37,553 bases of DNA from Armatimonadetes bacterium CG06_land_8_20_14_3_00_66_21 (GCA_002779825.1 PEVN01000388.1:1-37553), one strand, 5' to 3'; shown: positions 1 through 9,310, counted from the first letter of the stretch. Notes: generated by a model from the sequence alone, not told the origin. Made by a program: numbers and translations.

Positions 1-214
1 GGCGCTGCCGGTTGCCCAGCGAGGCTGTCACGGACGTTCCTTCCTTAGCCAAGCGCGGCCTCCTCGATAACGCAAGGGCTGAGTGCGATCATTCGAGCCT
101 GCCCACGCAGATTCCTTCCGCTCGCCCCAATGCCCGAGGAGCGGCGGACCCTCGCCGAGGGCACTGCGGACCCGTTCGCCGCATGTGGCAGTCGCCCGGC
201 CCCGAGGACCCTCG

Positions 215-2416
215 CTACGGCAACCGCCTCAACGCCTGCCACGCGTCGTATGCTTCGTCAGAGTCCGGGTAGTCCCGAATCACTGTGTTGTAGCACTCCC
301 TCGCCTCCTTCAGGCGGTCCATGAGCGTGTAGACACCGCCAAGGTAGCGGTATGCGGCGGGCACGCTGTCGGATTGCGGGTAGTCCCGAATCAGTCGGCG
401 GAACGCACGGACGGCCTCGTCGTACTTCTTCAGATAGTAGAGGTTGAAACTGCCGATACTGGACAGGAACGTCGGACAACGGTCGTCATCGGGGTACGCG
501 CGGAGGAAGACCTCGTACTCGCGGATAGCGTCCTCGTACTGCTTCGCGCGCTGGTACCCGGTGGCCAACTGGTACTGGATTGTGCGGCACCGATCGTCGG
601 CGGGGAACAGCTCGAGGAACCGCCGCTGCTCCTTCCGTTCCTTCTCGGCGTCATTGAGGTAGCGCCCAGACAGCGCGATGAGCTGCTGCTGTGCCACGAC
701 GGTGTAGTAGACGTCGGGGTACTCGTGCATGAACGCCCGGTAGGCCTCGACCGCCTTGTCGTACTCCTTGTCCTTCACAAGCTTTGCGGCTTCGGCCCAG
801 TCCTGACCCAGTTGGCGGACGCGGTCGCGATCCATCTGGGAGCGACGCTGGTAGTAGGCGTACTGCGACAGCGGGCACTGCTCGACCAGCGCGGCGTAGG
901 CGCGCTGCGAGTCGTCGTCGCGCTTGAGCTGCCTATAGAGGCTGCCCAACTGCTGGTAGGCGTCGGCGCACCGGTCACTATCGGGGAACAGCTCGATGAA
1001 CTTGCGGTACTCCTCAACGGCTCGCTCCTTGTCGCGAAGGTAGCCGCCGCACAAGGAGGCGATCAGCCATTGCGCGTCGTCCCGACCATCGAAGTCCGGG
1101 TATTGGCTGAGCACCATCCGAGAGGTCTCGATGGCCTTGTCGTACTTTTTGGCGCGTCGGTAGAGGTCGGCGACCTCGGCAAGCTGGTTCGGGCACTGAT
1201 CGCTGTCCGGGAAGCGGCGCACGTACTCCAGCTTGGCGTCGATGGCCTTCTCCGGTTCGCGGAGACGGTAGGCATAGACGGACGCGATTTGGAGAAGCGC
1301 GCTGGCTGCGTTCGAGGCGGTGGGAAATCGATCAACGATGGTACGGTACTCGGCGAGGGCGCTCTCGTACTCCTTGTCCTTCTGGCGGTCGTGTGCCCGC
1401 TGCAGCAGCAGGCGGGCGATCTCTCGCTCCAACTGCTTCTTCACCATCGGCTCAGTGACCCGGTCGTACGCCTTCTGGAACAGCGCCAACGCTCCGTCGA
1501 GGTTCTTCTCCTGACGGAATATCTGCGCCAGCGCCTCGTAGTTGCCGGGATTGGCGGGGTCGTCCAGTGCTGCCTGTTCCAGCGTGGACTTCAGCCGCGG
1601 GCGGAGTTGCTCAAGTTCCGCCTCGGTTGCGAAGTCATACTGCGCTTCCCAGATCTTCCCGACCTCAGCGTAGAGTCGCCGCGTCTCCTCAGGGTCCGCC
1701 TCTTTGCCGCCGGCGGCGTGCAGCCCCTTTGAGAGCACCGCGAAGCCCTCGTCGAATCGGTGCTGAAGCAGGTAGAGGTGACTGAGCTCTGTGTAGTTGA
1801 CCACTCGGTTCGGCGCGCTCCGGATCTGGGCGGCATAGAAATCGACCGAGCGCGATTCCAGCTTTCGGTCCAGCGTCTTCTCTTCACCATCGGCCAGTTC
1901 CAGCCGCTCCGTGAGCGGGGTGAAGTTCACTTTCTCGAGCCGCAGGTGGTGGCCGTTCGGGGAGAGATCCCCGAGCTTGCGCGGCGTCACGCCGCGGAAC
2001 TCGCCATCCAGGTAGACGCAGACGTCCGGCGGCTCAGTGGTGATCGTGAGCGCCGCTTGCCCGAGTCGGCGTAGCTTCAGGCGGAGGGGCTGCGTGTCTT
2101 TGCCGACCTCGACGGCCTGTCGAAGGGGCGCGTACCCCCGGCGCTCGGCCTGCAGTAGGTGCGTGCCGGGCTGCACGTCCGCCACGGTGGCCGGCGAGAC
2201 GCCCGCGAATCGCCCGTCCACGAAGAGCGCTGCACTGGTTGGGTCGGTCTCAACGGTGAGGGTGGCTGCGGAGGCGAAACGCGGCGCGCAGCAGAAGCCA
2301 AGGACCGTCAGGACGGAAAGGACGAATGGGACGAGAGGGGCCGGGCCGAGGGGCGCGCTGTGGAATGCCGGTCCCGAGGGCGCCGCGCTACTGCGTCTGT
2401 TGCTGCGGCAAGTCAT
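215..2416 (-). CDS. Secreted PEGA-domain and TPR-repeat protein
   Basis: Predicted exported scaffold protein of 733 residues. A basic N-terminus and hydrophobic stretch (about residues 1-50) look like a signal peptide. Two PEGA-type beta domains follow (about 51-117 and 118-190), each with the pattern of a short strand, a VDG or LDG turn and a G-x-[ST]-P motif. From about 195 to the end there are repeated TPR units of the YbgF/BamD kind, recognisable from recurring motifs such as YDKAIE and Y-P-D-x-D. PEGA domains are often linked to cell-surface or S-layer proteins and TPRs bind proteins; the partner here is unknown. The start overlaps the end of the upstream gene by 29 bp, which suggests one transcript. 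The Shine-Dalgarno sequence is weak, so the start is not certain. Part of the signal-peptide region is a 9-bp tandem repeat. Confidence 0.85.
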   Translation of the reverse strand: MTCRSNRRSSAAPSGPAFHSAPLGPAPLVPFVLSVLTVLGFCCAPRFASAATLTVETDPTSAALFVDGRFAGVSPATVADVQPGTHLLQAERRGYAPLRQAVEVGKDTQPLRLKLRRLGQAALTITTEPPDVCVYLDGEFRGVTPRKLGDLSPNGHHLRLEKVNFTPLTERLELADGEEKTLDRKLESRSVDFYAAQIRSAPNRVVNYTELSHLYLLQHRFDEGFAVLSKGLHAAGGKEADPEETRRLYAEVGKIWEAQYDFATEAELEQLRPRLKSTLEQAALDDPANPGNYEALAQIFRQEKNLDGALALFQKAYDRVTEPMVKKQLEREIARLLLQRAHDRQKDKEYESALAEYRTIVDRFPTASNAASALLQIASVYAYRLREPEKAIDAKLEYVRRFPDSDQCPNQLAEVADLYRRAKKYDKAIETSRMVLSQYPDFDGRDDAQWLIASLCGGYLRDKERAVEEYRKFIELFPDSDRCADAYQQLGSLYRQLKRDDDSQRAYAALVEQCPLSQYAYYQRRSQMDRDRVRQLGQDWAEAAKLVKDKEYDKAVEAYRAFMHEYPDVYYTVVAQQQLIALSGRYLNDAEKERKEQRRFLELFPADDRCRTIQYQLATGYQRAKQYEDAIREYEVFLRAYPDDDRCPTFLSSIGSFNLYYLKKYDEAVRAFRRLIRDYPQSDSVPAAYRYLGGVYTLMDRLKEARECYNTVIRDYPDSDEAYDAWQALRRLP
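2302..2337 (-). repeat. Degenerate 9-bp tandem repeat inside signal-peptide codons
   Basis: Four adjacent nonamers on the plus strand each begin with GGAC (ggaccgtca, ggacggaaa, ggacgaatg, ggacgagag). They fall in the 5' end of the PEGA/TPR gene and encode its hydrophobic stretch. A 15-bp piece (2320-2334) recurs exactly, inverted, at 12907-12921. Confidence 0.6.
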
Positions 2417-5153
2417 AGATGCATGTCGCCTTTCCGCTCAGCGGCCGGTCGAGTAGTTCGCTGTGGCTGCCGTCGTGGGTCGAGACCCGGACGCGGGCAA
2501 TCATCACGCCGTTGTTGTACGTCCACAGCCCGAGGCGGTTCCCGTCCAGCGGCGTGGGGTCCTCAACATCGAACACCAGCTTGTTGTCGATCCAGTACCG
2601 CAGCCGGTTGCCGCGCTTCTGGATCTTCTGGTAGAACCACAGGTGGTGGATGTTGGTCTTCTGGGAGGGGATGATGTCCTCGGTGCTCTCCGCCAGCGTC
2701 GTTGCCCCCTTGAGGAGACGGGTGTACTTGTTCCCCCAGCCGCCGAGGAGAAAGCTGTAGCCGGAGGTCAGGTCCTGACCATCTGCGCAGATTGTCGCGT
2801 TGATGTCGGAAGCGTAGTCGTACTGCCACGCGTGCTGTTCCTTGCTGCGGTTCATCTTGGTGGCGCCGGCGAACTCCAGCGTCCCATCGCCGCGGAAGAT
2901 CCGTTTGCTCCAGAGCACGGCCAGGGCCTTCTCCTCTCGACCCGAGAAGAACGACCAGCGGGGATCGCACTCCCACCGATTGGTGATCTCCCAGACGCCT
3001 GCCGCGGGACGCCAGTCGGTGGGTGCCTCTTTGAAAGTATAGGTGTAGACGTCGTCGGCGTAGACCTTCACATTCGCCGGGTCCACCTCGATCCTCGCCG
3101 TCGAGTAGCCCACGCTGATGCCCGGTAGTGGCTTGGGATCGCCGAAGTGCAGCACCGGCTGCTGGTCCACCAGCCCGACGACGAAGCGACCCGCTCGGCG
3201 GAGGCTCATCTCGGCGGGGTGTGCCTCCGCGGGGAGCGATTGCCGCGCAACTTCCTGCCCGGCGCGGAGCAACACGGCCTGGATGCCCGTGTCGCGCTTA
3301 AGTGCGAACGCGTACCCGGAGTCGGTCTGCTGATCTTCGGCGCTGGCAAAAAGCTGGATCTCAGCGCCTGCTTCCGACAGCTCGCTCAGCAACACGTCGA
3401 TCTCGGCATCTCCGTAGAAGTCGGCGCGGTGCCAGTGAACTACGGGACCGGGCTCCGTCGGCTCTGCCGACGGGGAGAGCCAGTCGCTGGCGGCAGCCGC
3501 CCAGTCTTCCATGCTCTTCTCTTTGGAGAAAACTTCGTGCACCGTGTACACGGGTTGCCGCGTCTGGCGATCGGTGAGCGACAGACCGAAGTTGTCGAAC
3601 GTGACGCCGGTGGCCCGCTCCACGACGAGGCCGACCTTGCCCTCGGGCAGTTCCCGGTCCCACGCCTCCAACAAGTCGAGTCCGTCCAACGCGGCCGTGA
3701 AGTGCCCTTCCTCGCACCGCAAGCGCAGTTCGTGCGGCTTGTCGCGAAGCGGCAACAGGGCCGCGGTCGCGAGCGTCTCCAGCTTGCCCTCGACGACCCG
3801 CTGAAACGTCAGCGCCGGCGTTGCGGTGTCAACCGTCAGTGCGTAGTAGTTCAGCGGATCCTGGTAACGGAAGCAGAGGCCGGCTCGGCGCGCGTCGGCG
3901 AGCCCGACGTTGACGGCGCACTCGAAGTTGCGGCAGACGGCGGCCTCGCACAGGGCCAGGGCCTGCTTCTCAGTGCTGACGCGGAGGAGTGTGGCACCAG
4001 ACTGTGCGCCTGCGTCGGCGCGGGTCCACTCGCCACCCAGCCACGCCCAAGCGCCGGGCACGGGCGCGCTGAAATCGTCTGTGAAGCCTTTGTGTCCATG
4101 GACTTCCACGTCATCGAAGAAGGTGGTGGTGGGGCTCTCTGTGTACAGCCCGGCCCGACCGTGCGACAGACCGGGATCGGCGGCGGTAAGCACCAGGTTC
4201 CCGTCGATCCGGACTTGGGCGAAGCCCTCGCCGACCGTGGCATCGAGCCGGTACCACTGGCTGGGCAGGAACCCTCCGTAACTTTCAGCCAATACGGTCT
4301 GCTTGCCGTCACGCACACGCAGGAGTTGGCGTTTGCCGCGACTGCCCGTTTCGTGCAGCGGCTCCCAGCGAACGACGTAGTAGTTGCCCGGATCCTGCAC
4401 ACAGAAGGCGATGCCAACCGCTCCATCGCCGGTGCCCTGCACCGAGGCGGCATACTCGTAGTTGTCCCAGAACCAGCTCCCTGCTGCACATAGGGCAGGC
4501 GCGCCCGCCGCGGTGCCCAGCATCGAGAACGCGTTGCTGCTCAACACCGGGTTGTCGAGAGAGTTGATCGCCCACTTGCCGGAGAGCGCTTCCCACTCGC
4601 CCAGTTCACCAGCGGGCTTCATGAAGTCGTCGGTGTAGAACAGCTCCTCAACGGGCTGGACGCGCACGTCCTCCACGACCACTCCGTCGCCGGCGGAACC
4701 GACGGCCCCCCGCGAGAAGGTGCTGTCGAATGCCCGCGCCACGAGCGTGCCGTTGGCGACTAACGTGATTGCTTGCTGCCGGCGCTTGAGGACGAAAAGA
4801 GTCGGCCTGCCGTTGAGCTTGACCGTGCCTAAGTCCAGCAGGCCGAGCTGCAGACCGGCCTCGACCCGGATCAATCGAAGTCCGGCGGGCGCGAGCAGCA
4901 GCTCGTAGCCGTCCCCGTTCTCCTGGCTGTTGAACCGCAGCCGAGCCTCCTCGTTTCCGCTGGTGGCACGCGCAGAGAACTGCACGTCGAAGTCGCGGTC
5001 GCAGTCTTCCTCCGCCCACACCAGCGGGCGCGCCTTGGCCGCTTGATAGGGCTCGGGCGTGGGGAAGTCGAAGGCTCGCGCGGCCACTGCGGTCAGCAAT
5101 GAAAGCAGGCAGGCTGCCACGACGCGACGGTCACTCAGGTGCGCAGATCTCAT
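2388..5153 (-). CDS. Secreted protein of repeated concanavalin-like (DUF1080/LamG-type) modules
   Basis: A 921-residue exported protein with a signal peptide (about 1-27, ending in VAARA). The rest repeats a module that opens with a phrase such as DDF-x-x-P followed by a W-rich strand, and later has a D-P-x-N-Y-Y motif. Copies begin near residues 30, 175, 360, 535 and 705. This is the layout of the 3-keto-disaccharide hydrolase (DUF1080)/LamG jelly-roll fold, which is abundant in Planctomycetota and is generally taken to bind or cut sugars. No catalytic residues could be assigned. The ATG is preceded by GGAG at about 9 bases. The gene is probably co-transcribed with the PEGA/TPR gene. A purely structural or carbohydrate-binding role is as likely as an enzymatic one. 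Confidence 0.75.
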   Translation of the reverse strand: MRSAHLSDRRVVAACLLSLLTAVAARAFDFPTPEPYQAAKARPLVWAEEDCDRDFDVQFSARATSGNEEARLRFNSQENGDGYELLLAPAGLRLIRVEAGLQLGLLDLGTVKLNGRPTLFVLKRRQQAITLVANGTLVARAFDSTFSRGAVGSAGDGVVVEDVRVQPVEELFYTDDFMKPAGELGEWEALSGKWAINSLDNPVLSSNAFSMLGTAAGAPALCAAGSWFWDNYEYAASVQGTGDGAVGIAFCVQDPGNYYVVRWEPLHETGSRGKRQLLRVRDGKQTVLAESYGGFLPSQWYRLDATVGEGFAQVRIDGNLVLTAADPGLSHGRAGLYTESPTTTFFDDVEVHGHKGFTDDFSAPVPGAWAWLGGEWTRADAGAQSGATLLRVSTEKQALALCEAAVCRNFECAVNVGLADARRAGLCFRYQDPLNYYALTVDTATPALTFQRVVEGKLETLATAALLPLRDKPHELRLRCEEGHFTAALDGLDLLEAWDRELPEGKVGLVVERATGVTFDNFGLSLTDRQTRQPVYTVHEVFSKEKSMEDWAAAASDWLSPSAEPTEPGPVVHWHRADFYGDAEIDVLLSELSEAGAEIQLFASAEDQQTDSGYAFALKRDTGIQAVLLRAGQEVARQSLPAEAHPAEMSLRRAGRFVVGLVDQQPVLHFGDPKPLPGISVGYSTARIEVDPANVKVYADDVYTYTFKEAPTDWRPAAGVWEITNRWECDPRWSFFSGREEKALAVLWSKRIFRGDGTLEFAGATKMNRSKEQHAWQYDYASDINATICADGQDLTSGYSFLLGGWGNKYTRLLKGATTLAESTEDIIPSQKTNIHHLWFYQKIQKRGNRLRYWIDNKLVFDVEDPTPLDGNRLGLWTYNNGVMIARVRVSTHDGSHSELLDRPLSGKATCIYDLPQQQTQ

Positions 5154-5301
5154 TCAGTGCAACTCCGATGTCAGCGGTTGTCGGTTCCCCAGCCCCTGCC
5201 GGTCTGGCAACTGACAGACCTCCGTGGCGTTCTTGGGGAGGCAGGGCAAGAAGAGCGGCGGCCCGTGGAAACCCATGCTCCGAATGGGGAAGTTAGACAC
5301 C

Positions 5302-5323
5302 GCCGAACCGGCGAAGATTCGGC
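5302..5323 (-). terminator. Possible hairpin downstream of the BNR propeller gene
   Basis: GCCGAA and TTCGGC form a 6-bp stem around a 10-base loop, 37 bases after the stop of the minus-strand BNR gene. There is no T-tract, so a terminator role is weak. The rest of the 206-bp gap (5154-5359) shows only the Shine-Dalgarno of the next gene. Confidence 0.25.
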
Positions 5324-5359
5324 CTGACCCAACTCACGCCGCCTCTCACCCCAGCCTCG

Positions 5360-7552
5360 CTACCGCCCGTTCATCTGTCCGACAAACGCCCCATTGCCGT
5401 GGGTGCCAAGGTACAGCCGGTCTGGGTCGTGCGGGTCGAGAGTGATCACGCCGACCTGCTTGCAGGTGAGCGAGCTGCCACTGAGGTCCGCCCACGTCGC
5501 GCCGCCATCGCGGGTCATGACGATTCCGCCGCCAGTACATTCGTCATGGTACGGGTGATCCATCAGCCCGGCGTAGACGACGTTGGCGTCGCGCGGATCG
5601 ACTGCGAGCCGCTCCACGAAGTCGTCCTCCAGCGCCCGCCGCCAAGTCACGCCGCCATCGTCGCTCCGGTAGACGCCGCCGGGGTAGGTGGTGTTGCCCA
5701 TTCGGCGGTCGCGAACGGCGAGGTAGAGGCGCTGCGGGTCGCTGGCGGCGACGGCGAGGCGCTGCACGTCTGCTACCTGGAGGTCACGGCTGGCCTGCGT
5801 CCAGTGTTTGCCGCGATCGTCGGTGCGAAACACGGCGCCCGGGCTCTTCCCGTCGTCTCCCAGCGCGCACCAGTAGGCGCCGGGCTGCGTGGGATGCGCG
5901 ACGAGGTCGCGGATGTTCCCGTGCGGCAAGCCGTCGTTGCGCGCCTGCCAGGAGGCGCCGCTGTCCTCACTGACGTAGACGCCGTGGTCGTCGGCGGTGG
6001 TGAGGAGACGGCGAGCGTTAGCCGGGCTGGCTGCCTCGACCAGAACCACTCGATGGCGGGCGTTGGGCAGCCCGGTTTCCGGCGTGCCGGTTACTCGCCA
6101 CGCCAGCCCGCCGTCGGTTGACTCCGCAACCAAGCCCTGGTTGCTTCCCCACTGACCGAAGGCGCTCCAGCAGTGACTTGGGTCGTCGGGATCGAAGGCG
6201 ACGGCCATGCACGAGTTCTGCATGTCGCGCGGCTCGATGCCCTCAGTGCAGCGACGAAACGTGTCGCCACCGTCGTCGGAGCGGAGCAGCCCGATGTCGT
6301 AGTAGCCGAAGTACAGGCGCCGTGGATCGGTAGGGTGCACAACGATGTTGTGGAGGCACGTCACCTCGAGACCGGCGCCCTGGAAGCGGCCGTCCGGCAG
6401 TACGCGCGTGTACGCCTGCTGCCAGTGATCGCCGCCGTCAGTGGTCTGGAATACGTGCCCTGAAGTGCCAAAGTACAGCACGGCGGGATTCAGCGGCGAC
6501 ATACTCAGGCAATTGACCGTGGGACCCCACATGGTGATCCAGCCCATGTCGAGGTTCGTGTTGTCTCCGCGGCGGACGGTGTCGGTCCACGTCTTCCCGC
6601 CGTCAACCGTCTTGTAGAGCGTCGCGTTGACCCAGCCGGTCCCGCCGACGTACGCAACATTTGGGTTATCGGGATGGCAGACGATTCGGTCGTAGTTCGA
6701 GGTCAGCGGCGCCGCTTGTCCCGGTTTGCCGACGGATTGCTTGAGCCCGTCGAGACAGGGCGTCCATGCGTTGCCGCCATCGGTGGAGCGGTACACGCCG
6801 CCCTGCCACGGGGTCTGCCCCGGCGGCGACTCGAGGGTCAGGTAGAGAATGTCCGGGTGCGCCCGGCACTGCGCCAGCCGGCGGACGTGCCGGTGTGGCA
6901 AGCCGGCGGTGGTCAGCTCCCAGGCGACCCCGGCGTCGCGGCTCTGAAAGGCGCCGAACTGACAGGCGAGGTAGAGGTGTCGGCTGTCCCGCGGGTCAAT
7001 CAACAGGTCGCTCACCAGCGCCTCCGCCGGCAGGCTGCCTTCGGCATTGACCTTCGCCCAGTGCGCGCCGCCGTCCGTTGTCTTGTAGAGGGCCCCCTTG
7101 CCGAACTCGTACCGGCGCGGGCGGCCGATCCCGGCGTAGACGGTGTCGGGCGCCTCTGGGTCGATGACCAGTGCGCCAATGGGCGCCGACCAACTGTATC
7201 GCGCCTTCGGCGGGAACCCCGCCCGCAGCCACTGCCAGCTCCGGCCTCGGTCAGTTGACTTGTAGACGCCGCTTTCGCAGCCAATGTAGAGGGTGTTGGG
7301 GTCCGTCGGGTGCGGCGCGAGGCACTCGACCCAGTAGTCCTCCAGCCCGACATTGTGGATGGTGTAGCTCTGCCCGCCGTCAGCCGAACGGTAGAAGCCG
7401 CCGACGTCGCAGCCAATGAACAGCTCCTCGGCGTCGTGCGGGCTGGCACACACGGACTGAATCCACCCGCCGCCACCTGGACCGAGGTTGTGCCAGTTGG
7501 GTTGGGCGGTGGCGGCGACGGCGGAGACAAGAAGAGCAACGAGGGCCTGCAT
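5360..7552 (-). CDS. Secreted BNR/sortilin-type beta-propeller protein
   Basis: A 730-residue protein with a short signal peptide ending in ATAQ at about residue 17. It consists of many repeats carrying the Asp-box pattern S-x-D-x-G-x-x-W, for example STDRGRSW, TTDGGAHW, SEDSGASW and RDGGATW. Between these are strands of the type H-P-x-x-P-x-x-x-Y-x-G. This is the VPS10/sortilin and sialidase-like seven- or ten-bladed propeller seen in photosystem II assembly factor-like, xyloglucanase (GH74) and glycosyl hydrolase BNR proteins. GH74 enzymes share this fold, but I could not confirm their catalytic aspartates. The function is therefore a secreted propeller, possibly glycan-active. The start is supported by AGGA eight bases upstream of the ATG. 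Confidence 0.85.
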   Translation of the reverse strand: MQALVALLVSAVAATAQPNWHNLGPGGGGWIQSVCASPHDAEELFIGCDVGGFYRSADGGQSYTIHNVGLEDYWVECLAPHPTDPNTLYIGCESGVYKSTDRGRSWQWLRAGFPPKARYSWSAPIGALVIDPEAPDTVYAGIGRPRRYEFGKGALYKTTDGGAHWAKVNAEGSLPAEALVSDLLIDPRDSRHLYLACQFGAFQSRDAGVAWELTTAGLPHRHVRRLAQCRAHPDILYLTLESPPGQTPWQGGVYRSTDGGNAWTPCLDGLKQSVGKPGQAAPLTSNYDRIVCHPDNPNVAYVGGTGWVNATLYKTVDGGKTWTDTVRRGDNTNLDMGWITMWGPTVNCLSMSPLNPAVLYFGTSGHVFQTTDGGDHWQQAYTRVLPDGRFQGAGLEVTCLHNIVVHPTDPRRLYFGYYDIGLLRSDDGGDTFRRCTEGIEPRDMQNSCMAVAFDPDDPSHCWSAFGQWGSNQGLVAESTDGGLAWRVTGTPETGLPNARHRVVLVEAASPANARRLLTTADDHGVYVSEDSGASWQARNDGLPHGNIRDLVAHPTQPGAYWCALGDDGKSPGAVFRTDDRGKHWTQASRDLQVADVQRLAVAASDPQRLYLAVRDRRMGNTTYPGGVYRSDDGGVTWRRALEDDFVERLAVDPRDANVVYAGLMDHPYHDECTGGGIVMTRDGGATWADLSGSSLTCKQVGVITLDPHDPDRLYLGTHGNGAFVGQMNGR

Positions 7553-7583
7553 GGTGCGTTCCTTTCCCGTGCGGGACTGCGCC

Positions 7584-7686
7584 GCCCCTCCGAGCCGCGC
7601 ACGTCAGAGAGCGGCCTCAGAAGGCGCTGGGCTCTGGTTTGGCTTGACGCAGGGGCCGCTCTCTGACGTGCGCGGCTCGGAGGGGC
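7584..7686. repeat. Perfect 33-bp inverted repeat (REP-like hairpin)
   Basis: The arms at 7584-7616 and 7654-7686 are exact reverse complements over 33 bases, with a 37-base spacer. It lies in the 333-bp gap between two divergent genes (7553-7885). The arm core contains the palindrome-like string CACGTCAGAGAGCGGC. No transposase gene is present and no target duplication is obvious. It could be a folded non-coding element, a MITE remnant or a bidirectional structure in the 5' leaders. Confidence 0.9.
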
Positions 7687-7764
7687 CTGCGTCTCCGATT
7701 GCCCTGGTGCTTTGCTGCGACAGGGGACCGAAGGCTCCGAGGATGGCGCAATGGTTGCAGTTTC

Positions 7765-7864
7765 TGCCAACCCGTGCGCGCGTGCGCGACGGATACCCGG
7801 CCCGGCCACCGGCTGGGAGGGACTCCTCTACTGCCAACCCGTGCGCGCGTGCGCGACGGATACC
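7765..7864 (+). repeat. Two 34-bp direct repeats upstream of the PQQ-propeller gene
   Basis: The 34-base sequences at 7765-7798 and 7831-7864 are identical and separated by 32 bases. Each begins CTGCCAACCCGTG and ends CGACGGATACC, and each has a GCGC-rich self-complementary core. The second copy ends just before the Shine-Dalgarno AAGGAG at 7871-7876, so both lie in the probable leader or promoter region of the following gene. The spacing of 66 bp per unit is about six helical turns. Confidence 0.9.
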
Positions 7865-7885
7865 GACCCCAAGGAGTAACGCATC

Positions 7886-9166
7886 GTGACCTCTATCAGA
7901 GCCGGCAGCAAGAACTCCCGCGCCCTTCTGACCTACCTGTGTGCAATCGTCATCGGTTCCCTCACCGGCGCGCAAGCGGCCGACTGGCCCGAGTTCGGCG
8001 GGCCCAACCGGAACGCGATCTCGAGCGAGACCGGCCTGCTCAAGGAGTGGCCTGAGGGAGGCCCCCAACTGCTGTGGAGCGCAGAAGGTATTGGCGCAGG
8101 ATTCTCTTCTGCCGTCATCGCGAACGGGACGGTCTACGTCACCGGGCAGGTGGGCGAGCAGGAAGCGCTGACGGCGTTCGATCTGGCTGGGAAGCAGAAG
8201 TGGCAGGTGCCCTACGGCGGCGTCAGCGACAAGTGGCCAAAGGACGCCCGCTCGACGCCCACTGTGGAAGGCGACTCTGTCTACGTCATCAGCGGCGCCG
8301 GGGTGGTTGCCTGCCTGGACGCGGCCTCGGGTCTGGCGAAATGGTCGGTCGAGGCGCGCAACGAGTTCGGGGGCAAGCCGGGCAACTGGACGACCGCTGA
8401 GTGTCCGCTCCTCGTGGACGACAAAGTGATCTACACGCCGGCCGGAGACCAGACCACCGTTGTGGCGCTGAACAAGGCGACAGGCAAGACCGTCTGGACC
8501 AGCGCCCCAGTGAACGACGCCAGCGCCTATGTCTCGCCGATCTGCATCGAGCGCGGCGGCAAGCAGCAGATCATCGCTGTAACGGCGAAGTGGATCCTCG
8601 GGGTCGACGCAGCCGACGGGAAGATCCTCTGGAAGGTGGAGTACGGTAAGCTCGCCAACGCCGAGAAGGCGAATGGCATCAACTGCTGCAGCCCTGTCTA
8701 CCACGACGGCAAGGTGTACGTCACCGCGGGCTACGACCATGGCAGCGTACAACTGCAATTGTCTGAGGACGGCACCGAAGCCAAGGTGGTCTGGGAAGAC
8801 CAGACGCTAGACTGCCATCACGGCGGCGTCGTTCTGCTCGACGGCTATCTGTACGGCGCCAACTGGATTAACAACGGCACCGGCAACTGGATCTGCCTCG
8901 ACTGGAACACGGGTCAGGTCAAGTACGACAAGTCGTAGAACGGCAAGGGATCGATCCTCGCGGCCGAGGGGGCGCTGTACTGCTACGACGAGAAGAAAGG
9001 CGAGATCGGCTTGGTCAAGGCCACGCCCGACGACTTCGTGGTTACCAGCTCCTTCGCCGTCCCGCTGGGCAAGAACCAGCACTGGGCCCACCCGTCCCTG
9101 AGCGACGGCCGGCTCTACGTGCGACATGGCGATGCCTTGATGGTCTACGACGTCAAGGCGAAGTAG
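7886..9166 (+). pseudogene. PQQ-like beta-propeller protein, interrupted by an amber codon
   Basis: Exported propeller protein of the outer-membrane-assembly/PQQ-like repeat type. It starts at GTG with AAGGAG nine bases upstream and has a signal peptide ending in GAQA. Repeats contain strands such as W-x-x-x-V and G-x-V-Y-V-x-x-G, with AxDAASG-type blade motifs. An in-frame TAG at 8936-8938 is codon 351. The same frame stays open for 75 more codons and reads a sensible last blade (NGKGSILAAEG, then HWAHPSLSDGRLYVRHG) to a TAG at 9164-9166. As I recall the family, this position is tryptophan in an x-W-N-x-KGSI motif, so one TGG to TAG change would explain it. Without the end the propeller could not close. 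It is probably a recent pseudogene or a base error; readthrough is less likely. Confidence 0.8.
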
Positions 9167-9241
9167 CAGACGGACCCCGCTCGCCTCTCCACTGGGTCCG
9201 GTGCTCCCACCCGACTGCTGCTTTGAGCTTGTTGCAGTTCA

Positions 9242-9260
9242 GGAAGTTCGCGGAACTTCC
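9242..9260. terminator. Hairpin downstream of the PQQ-propeller gene
   Basis: GGAAGTTC (9242-9249) and GAACTTCC (9253-9260) form a perfect 8-bp stem with a 3-base loop, 76 bases after the final stop codon at 9166. There is no U-tract. It may be a terminator or a REP-type palindrome. Confidence 0.45.
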
Positions 9261-9310
9261 CCGGCAGGCGTGCAGCAGACGTAGGACAGAGGGTATTCTC
9301 CCAGACGGAG

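Noticed and set aside
149-162. CCCTCG/CGAGGG palindrome in the left-end gap (1-214) as terminator of the PEGA/TPR gene
   Set aside because: It has almost no loop, no T-run follows and it is 53 bases from the stop; nothing else is visible in this gap.
83-1732. 549-residue plus-strand open frame opposite the PEGA/TPR gene
   Set aside because: Its composition (Val/Leu/Arg-rich, no domain) is that of an antisense shadow; the minus strand holds recognisable PEGA and TPR repeats.
7765-7864. Two direct repeats of 34 bp with a 32-bp spacer, like a minimal CRISPR array
   Set aside because: There are only two copies, they sit directly in a gene leader, their cores are low-complexity GCGC, and there is no cas gene in the window.
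8936-8938. TAG read as pyrrolysine or through a reassigned code
   Set aside because: TAG ends several intact genes here, no pyl genes are in view, and tryptophan is expected at this site, so a point change is simpler.
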